From assembly GCF_012027595.1 (NCBI RefSeq), contig NZ_SNUR01000001.1, forward strand, positions 124,001-188,000: a DNA stretch of 64,000 nucleotides, given 5' to 3'. Of this stretch, positions 60,300 through 64,000 are shown piece after piece (the stretch's first letter is position 1; the number at the start of each line of letters is the position of its first letter). The notes beneath the pieces are model-generated. The model worked only from the letters and a program-made list of their open reading frames with translations. It was not told where the DNA came from and searched no databases. Position numbers and translations under genes: made by a program. This stretch comes from Thermococcus sp. Bubb.Bath. Its GTDB lineage: Archaea > Methanobacteriota_B > Thermococci > Thermococcales > Thermococcaceae.

Positions 60300-60545
60300 A
60301 TAAAAATTTTTCGAGATTTTGGGGTTGTAAATATAAAACGGAATGAGAAGAATGGCAGTGAGCCACCCGCACGTCAGAAGACCAACAAGTATCAAGATGA
60401 ACCCCAGGATGTTCCCGGTTATATCCTAAGGATATATACGTGGGATCGTTATCTTGCCCTTGGCCTCTTTGGCCTTGCCTTCATCAAACAGTACCTCGGC
60501 CTCTACCAGGGGCTATTTCAGCGTGAGGAGACAAACCAGATTTGA
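60300..60545 (-). pseudogene. possible remnant of a small membrane protein in the cas3-surface protein gap
   Basis: The 307-base gap from 60276 to 60582 holds, on the minus strand, a frame reading EAEVLFDEGKAKEAKGKITI, a TAG at 60426-60428, then ITGNILGFILILVGLL and a second hydrophobic stretch ending PFYIYNPK. It looks like a short charged region followed by a membrane hairpin, cut by one stop and running into the surface-protein promoter with no proper end. The TATA box of that promoter is at 60297-60306. No other gene was seen in the gap. Confidence 0.35.
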
Positions 60546-60582
60546 ACATAGCCTCCATTGGGGTTAAGAAAAGGAAGTTGGT

Positions 60583-62682
60583 CTAAAAAATCAGCTCTTT
60601 CTTCCCTTCAATTATCCCAACCTCACTGTCATAGTCTATATCAATTCCAAAGACACCGAACCTGTTGTAGAGATCCTCATTGTAGACTTTGGCCTCGTTC
60701 AGCACCCAGATCGGGACGTTGAGGCTATGCTCTATGACATAGACCGTCGCCTCTAGGCGCTCCCTTTCACTCAAGTTTTCCCATCCGGAGGCTAATTCCG
60801 CTGCTTTATCCAAGAACGGCCGTGGAACCGCAGGCAGGCTCACAAAGGTGTCCCTTGTGGTCAGCCAGCCTTCACTTCCCTTCCAGCGCGTCAGAGTTTT
60901 CAGAGTCCTGAGCAGGGGGTGCTCCTCAAGCCCCCTCTCGTATTTTTCCCAGATGTTGAAGTAGAACTCGTCGTTGATCTTCAAGAGGTCAAGTTCGCTC
61001 GTAATACCTGACAGTTCTCCTATGAGGCCTAAGCTTGTGTTGAATGCATCTTTGTCGTAGGGCAGGTGCCTCCGCTTCCCCTCTGGCTTGAAGATATGAA
61101 CCCTTCCTTTCTTCCTTCCCCTCCTGTTCACCCTTCCAAAGCGCTGAATAAGGGCGTCAATAGGCGCGGCCTCCGTGTACATCACATCGTAATCTATGTC
61201 CAGTGAAACCTCAACCACCTGGGTGGCAACGAGGACTCCGCTTTCTATTCTTTCCACCAGCTTCATCTTTTCCTCCTTGTCCTCGTTGATGAAACGGGAG
61301 TGGAAGAGGTATACTTTATCTTCCCCGAGCTCATCCCTAAGCTCCTCGTAGAGTTTTCTGGCCCTCGTTACGGTGTTTGCAACGACCAGAACTTTCCCTC
61401 TCTCTTTTTTGATGTCTTCCACCGCGTTCTTTAGGGGTTCTCCTTCTACGTTTACCTCCACTCTCTTTCTGGAGCGGTATCTGTCCGCGATGGTCTCGAA
61501 GGGGAGGAGCGGTTTTAGCCCCCGCTTTTTAAGCTCCTCCGCGAGGGGAGTTGGAAGTGTGGCGGACATAACCGCCACTTGAGTTCCAAGGTACTTCCTG
61601 ACGTATTCGATGGCGTCCAGTATAAGCGAAAGCGTGAAAGGTGTGTAAGCATGAATCTCATCAATTATCCAGTAGGCACCCCTGAGGGAAAACTCTCTCA
61701 CCGGAAAGCGCGGATAGTTCAAAAACGCCAGCAGGATTTGATCAACAGTTGATACAAAGATGGGCCTCATGGCGTAGCGGTGGAACAACTTCTCATCGAG
61801 CGCCCCTCTGCGGTAGAGACTTAGGAAGAGCATGCTATGGGCGAAGGACACAGTGTCGCTCCCAAAAGTGGCCTCAAAGCGCCTTCTCATGGCCTCGGTG
61901 GTGGTTATCGTCGGGAGGGAATAGATGACCTTGGTGGCGCCCTCGGGCGTGGCCAGAAGGCTCGTTTCCGTCTTTCCGTCTCCTGTCGGGAGTCTGAAAT
62001 ATCCACCACCCCTCCCAAGAACGGCAGACTGGTATGGCCTGAGGGAGAACCCCCTATGTGACAGGTAATTTATCACACTCTCCCGAACCGCACTCCTGTC
62101 ATTGAGGTGGTATGAATCCGCGGAAAGCCCCGCGCTATCCAGCCAGTCGGAAACCCTCAGAAGGCCGTTGAAGAGGGTGTACAATGCCCTCAGCTTAATG
62201 GGGTCGATGTTATAATCATATTCCAAATCCCCGCCGATGACACTCTCCCTAAGCCCCCACACGAAGTCTGAGGGTTCTGAGATGACTTCCCCATCAACAA
62301 CCAAACTTTCTTTCTTCGTCATCTCATTCTGATACAGCCCCTCGTGAAGGTCCGAGTGGTGGGTGAGTATCGAAACCAGGGCTATTGTCCTGTATGGTTC
62401 CTCGCAATTCAGAAAGTGGCTGGCTAATTCTAAGCCGAGGTAGGCGTGGGGTGGAGCCCGTTTCAGTTTGCCGTTCAGCTTTGCCTGGAATCTGTCATCG
62501 AGCTTCCCGACGTCGTGGAGGAAAGCGTGCATAACCAGGCAGCTATCCAGCCTTTCATCGTGGGGTATCCGCTGAAGAAGCCTTGAGGCCGTTGTCTTCA
62601 CCCCATTGGAGTGCTCGTAGAGGCTCCTATCCGGCTTCGCTTTCTTCCTCTTCATGAGTTCTATCAGTTCTTCCCAATCCAT
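60583..62682 (-). CDS. cas3: CRISPR-associated nuclease-helicase Cas3
   Basis: Degrades DNA bound by the Cascade complex. The 699-residue protein has an N-terminal HD nuclease (YEHSNGV; HAFLHDVGKLDD; ILTHHSDLH), then the helicase: Walker A LPTGDGKTE, DEVH-like IIDEIHAY, SATLP, and motif VI IQRFGRVNRRG. One polypeptide with HD first suggests subtype I-B or similar. Follows cas4 by three bases. The Cascade genes are not in the window. Confidence 0.95.
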   Translation of the reverse strand: MDWEELIELMKRKKAKPDRSLYEHSNGVKTTASRLLQRIPHDERLDSCLVMHAFLHDVGKLDDRFQAKLNGKLKRAPPHAYLGLELASHFLNCEEPYRTIALVSILTHHSDLHEGLYQNEMTKKESLVVDGEVISEPSDFVWGLRESVIGGDLEYDYNIDPIKLRALYTLFNGLLRVSDWLDSAGLSADSYHLNDRSAVRESVINYLSHRGFSLRPYQSAVLGRGGGYFRLPTGDGKTETSLLATPEGATKVIYSLPTITTTEAMRRRFEATFGSDTVSFAHSMLFLSLYRRGALDEKLFHRYAMRPIFVSTVDQILLAFLNYPRFPVREFSLRGAYWIIDEIHAYTPFTLSLILDAIEYVRKYLGTQVAVMSATLPTPLAEELKKRGLKPLLPFETIADRYRSRKRVEVNVEGEPLKNAVEDIKKERGKVLVVANTVTRARKLYEELRDELGEDKVYLFHSRFINEDKEEKMKLVERIESGVLVATQVVEVSLDIDYDVMYTEAAPIDALIQRFGRVNRRGRKKGRVHIFKPEGKRRHLPYDKDAFNTSLGLIGELSGITSELDLLKINDEFYFNIWEKYERGLEEHPLLRTLKTLTRWKGSEGWLTTRDTFVSLPAVPRPFLDKAAELASGWENLSERERLEATVYVIEHSLNVPIWVLNEAKVYNEDLYNRFGVFGIDIDYDSEVGIIEGKKELIF

Positions 62683-62685
62683 ATC

Positions 62686-63174
62686 TTACACCCAGCAAAA
62701 ATCCCTGTATGCGCATTTTTTGCAGTATGGTTTCCTCTCAGCTTTTGGAGGGCGCTCAAGGGATATAACTCTTTTGATATCCTTAATAGCCCTCTCCAGG
62801 ATGGCAATGTCCTCATCGGAAATAACTACCTCCTCTCGCTTGCCTTCCGCAGGATACGCGATTATGCCCTTCGCATTGGTGCCTGCCTTCTTTAGGAGGT
62901 AAAGGTAGTACTTCAGCTGCCACAGGGCGGGCTCTTCCAACTTTGAGCTCTTTTTGACCTCAACGACCTCGACTCCTCCTCGTTTGATGACGACGTCGAG
63001 TTTGGCGTCTCCGAGCATGACCTCCTTCCATTCTCTCTCATAGGATTCGCGGTGGATAACCCTACCAATCAGCATGTCCTCGTTTTCAAAGTCAAACTGG
63101 AGCCCCCTTGAGAAGAACCACAACTCTCTCTTGCACGTGAAGTAGTACTGAATCATAACACCCGTTATCCTCAA
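62686..63174 (-). CDS. cas4: CRISPR-associated Cas4
   Basis: Fe-S exonuclease helping spacer capture. The 162-residue protein has YYFTCKRELWFF (first Cys), the PD-(D/E)xK core (LGDAKLDVVI; VEVVEVKKSSK), QLKYYLYLL, and the C-terminal PYCKKCAYRDFCW with three Cys. The TTG start overlaps the cas2 stop; an ATG at 63156 is an alternative. Confidence 0.94.
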   Translation of the reverse strand: MRITGVMIQYYFTCKRELWFFSRGLQFDFENEDMLIGRVIHRESYEREWKEVMLGDAKLDVVIKRGGVEVVEVKKSSKLEEPALWQLKYYLYLLKKAGTNAKGIIAYPAEGKREEVVISDEDIAILERAIKDIKRVISLERPPKAERKPYCKKCAYRDFCWV

Positions 63175-63428
63175 ATTACATCCCCCACCGGACTTTTGTC
63201 CACTCCGATGACATGAAGATTGAACCTGTCGTTCGGAAGCTCGTAAATCAGCACGGAGTCTTCCTCGCCGATGAGGCTCTTGAGTGTCCTTTTTATTTCA
63301 TAAAGCTGTGCTCTGCTGACTTCCCCTTCAAAAACACTGTTCTGGCGCCAGTGGAGGTGGGTTCTTAGGAAGCGGTGCACCTTTGCAACGCGCTTGACAT
63401 CCACATCGTAGACCACGATGACGTACAT
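63171..63428 (-). CDS. cas2: CRISPR-associated Cas2
   Basis: Forms the adaptation complex with Cas1. The 85-residue protein starts MYVIVVYDVDVKRVAKVHRF, the Cas2 strand with conserved Asp, and continues NSVFEGEVSRAQL. The ATG overlaps the cas1 stop (TGATG). Confidence 0.95.
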   Translation of the reverse strand: MYVIVVYDVDVKRVAKVHRFLRTHLHWRQNSVFEGEVSRAQLYEIKRTLKSLIGEEDSVLIYELPNDRFNLHVIGVDKSPVGDVI

Positions 63429-64000
63429 CACCACCACGCCCGCAGGGATTTGTACTTTCCATCTCCTAAGAAGTGCCTGACAAGGGAGTAGCCCTCAAGC
63501 CGGATTATATAGCGCACCGAGGTCTTCCTCTTGAGCCTTGGATGAAGAACCTTCTTACCCAGCTCCCCGTTCAGCTCGCTCAGGAACGTTTTGAGGCCTT
63601 CTCTGTTGAGCATCACGCCGATGTCCCTTTCAAAGTGCTCCTCCTTTATCTGCCGCCTGTTCACGAGTCTTAGGATAACTCTGAAGACGGTTATGGGCTT
63701 GAAGATGTCTGCTATATCGAGGGCCAGTGAATAGCGCCTCTCGAGGGGCTCGTGGAGAAAACTGACTGCTGGATGGAGATAAGTCTTGCGAATTTCCGAG
63801 AGGGTGACCGTGTACAGGATAGAGTTTCCGAGGCTTATCAGGGCGTTCACCTCGTCCCGCGGAGGTCTACGGTTCCTCTCGCTGAACTCGAAGTGATTCA
63901 GAAGAGTTGCGTATATCCCGTAGAACTCCTTCCAGAGCTGGCTCTCAACTCCCATGAGCTCTGCCGGTGTTGTTCCCCCCACTTCCATTTCCATGATGCT
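63428..64000 (-). CDS. cas1: CRISPR-associated Cas1, N-terminal part beyond window
   Basis: Integrase that inserts new spacers. The visible 190 residues are the C-terminal helical domain: the catalytic Glu in MGVESQLWKEFY, the His in YLHPAVSFLHEPLERRYSL and the late acidic ALDIADIF. The frame is still open at 64000. First of a leftward cas1-cas2-cas4-cas3 set. Confidence 0.95.
   Translation of the reverse strand, partial: SIMEMEVGGTTPAELMGVESQLWKEFYGIYATLLNHFEFSERNRRPPRDEVNALISLGNSILYTVTLSEIRKTYLHPAVSFLHEPLERRYSLALDIADIFKPITVFRVILRLVNRRQIKEEHFERDIGVMLNREGLKTFLSELNGELGKKVLHPRLKRKTSVRYIIRLEGYSLVRHFLGDGKYKSLRAWW

Noticed and set aside
60285-60545. Plus-strand 86-codon frame between the surface protein and cas3
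   Set aside because: It runs antisense through a minus-strand membrane-hairpin remnant, lacks a ribosome site and resembles nothing known.
1-64000. SurR sites (GTT-N3-AAC) as explanation for redox gene control
   Set aside because: The repeats seen at the redox promoters are AACC/GGTT types with other spacing; only a stray match was noticed near thi4 (GTTTTGAAC).
1-64000. tRNA, rRNA, insertion sequences and CRISPR arrays
   Set aside because: No T-loop consensus, terminal inverted repeats with transposase, or regularly spaced repeats were seen by eye; a covariance-model and repeat search would settle it.

Overview
The window is a piece of a hyperthermophilic archaeal chromosome, almost certainly a Thermococcus or close relative. 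The signs are archaeal TATA boxes about 25-45 bases before starts, GGTG-type ribosome binding sites, archaeal-only enzymes (PurO, PurP, Thi4, AlaX, ThiDN), a CGP-CTERM surface-protein tail typical of Thermococcaceae, and the rubrerythrin/rubredoxin/superoxide reductase set. No rRNA, tRNA, insertion sequence or CRISPR array was seen. Only reading was possible: no database search was run.

Layout. 1-2113: oxygen defence (superoxide reductase, rubredoxin, rubrerythrin, a small CxxC protein, ferritin). 2189-3608: a frameshifted NAD-epimerase and a methyltransferase. 3546-14391: one leftward run of twelve tightly packed genes (read in order: radical SAM protein, two substrate-binding proteins, FecCD-type permease, flavodoxin, ABC ATPase, UbiD, UbiA, a NitT/TauT-type ABC transporter of three genes, UbiE). 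14497-17336: cytochrome bd oxidase CydAB and a small membrane protein. 17485-22229: rightward sulfide:quinone reductase, DUF1641 protein, ferrochelatase, two membrane proteins and a long-chain polyprenyl diphosphate synthase. 22350-29949: nine-gene Mrp-type antiporter complex with no hydrogenase or NADH module. 30021-44219: YwiC-like protein, unknown protein, flavodiiron protein, two peroxiredoxins, a 2-oxoacid:ferredoxin oxidoreductase, MsrAB, an MFS exporter, a frameshifted NAD(P)H:rubredoxin oxidoreductase, a frameshifted predicted diheme cytochrome b and a KaiC-family operon. 44393-53372: riboflavin, purine and thiamine synthesis. 53381-59008: a PIN/CARF/DUF2284 operon, SDR, PEBP, a decayed surface phosphoesterase and AlaX. 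59076-64000: a surface protein, then cas3, cas4, cas2 and the C-terminal part of cas1.

How it fits together. Most Thermococcales are described as anaerobes without quinones or bd oxidases. Here the last steps of quinone assembly (prenyl diphosphate synthase, UbiA, UbiD, UbiE), the last steps of heme assembly (flavodoxin of HemG type, ferrochelatase, AhbD-like radical SAM protein), a quinone reductase using sulfide and a quinol-consuming oxygen reductase lie side by side, with two ABC importers woven into the same operon. The simplest reading is a short chain, sulfide -> quinone -> cytochrome bd -> O2, whose cofactors may be finished from imported precursors. The Mrp complex next to it could turn the resulting proton gradient into the sodium gradient that Thermococcales use for ATP synthesis. 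The flanking genes handle superoxide, peroxide, oxygen, free iron and oxidised methionine.

Caution. At least three genes are broken by single-base changes, mostly in short G or A runs, and one gene has lost a whole catalytic segment. The single-base cases may be sequencing errors; the last is probably a true pseudogene.
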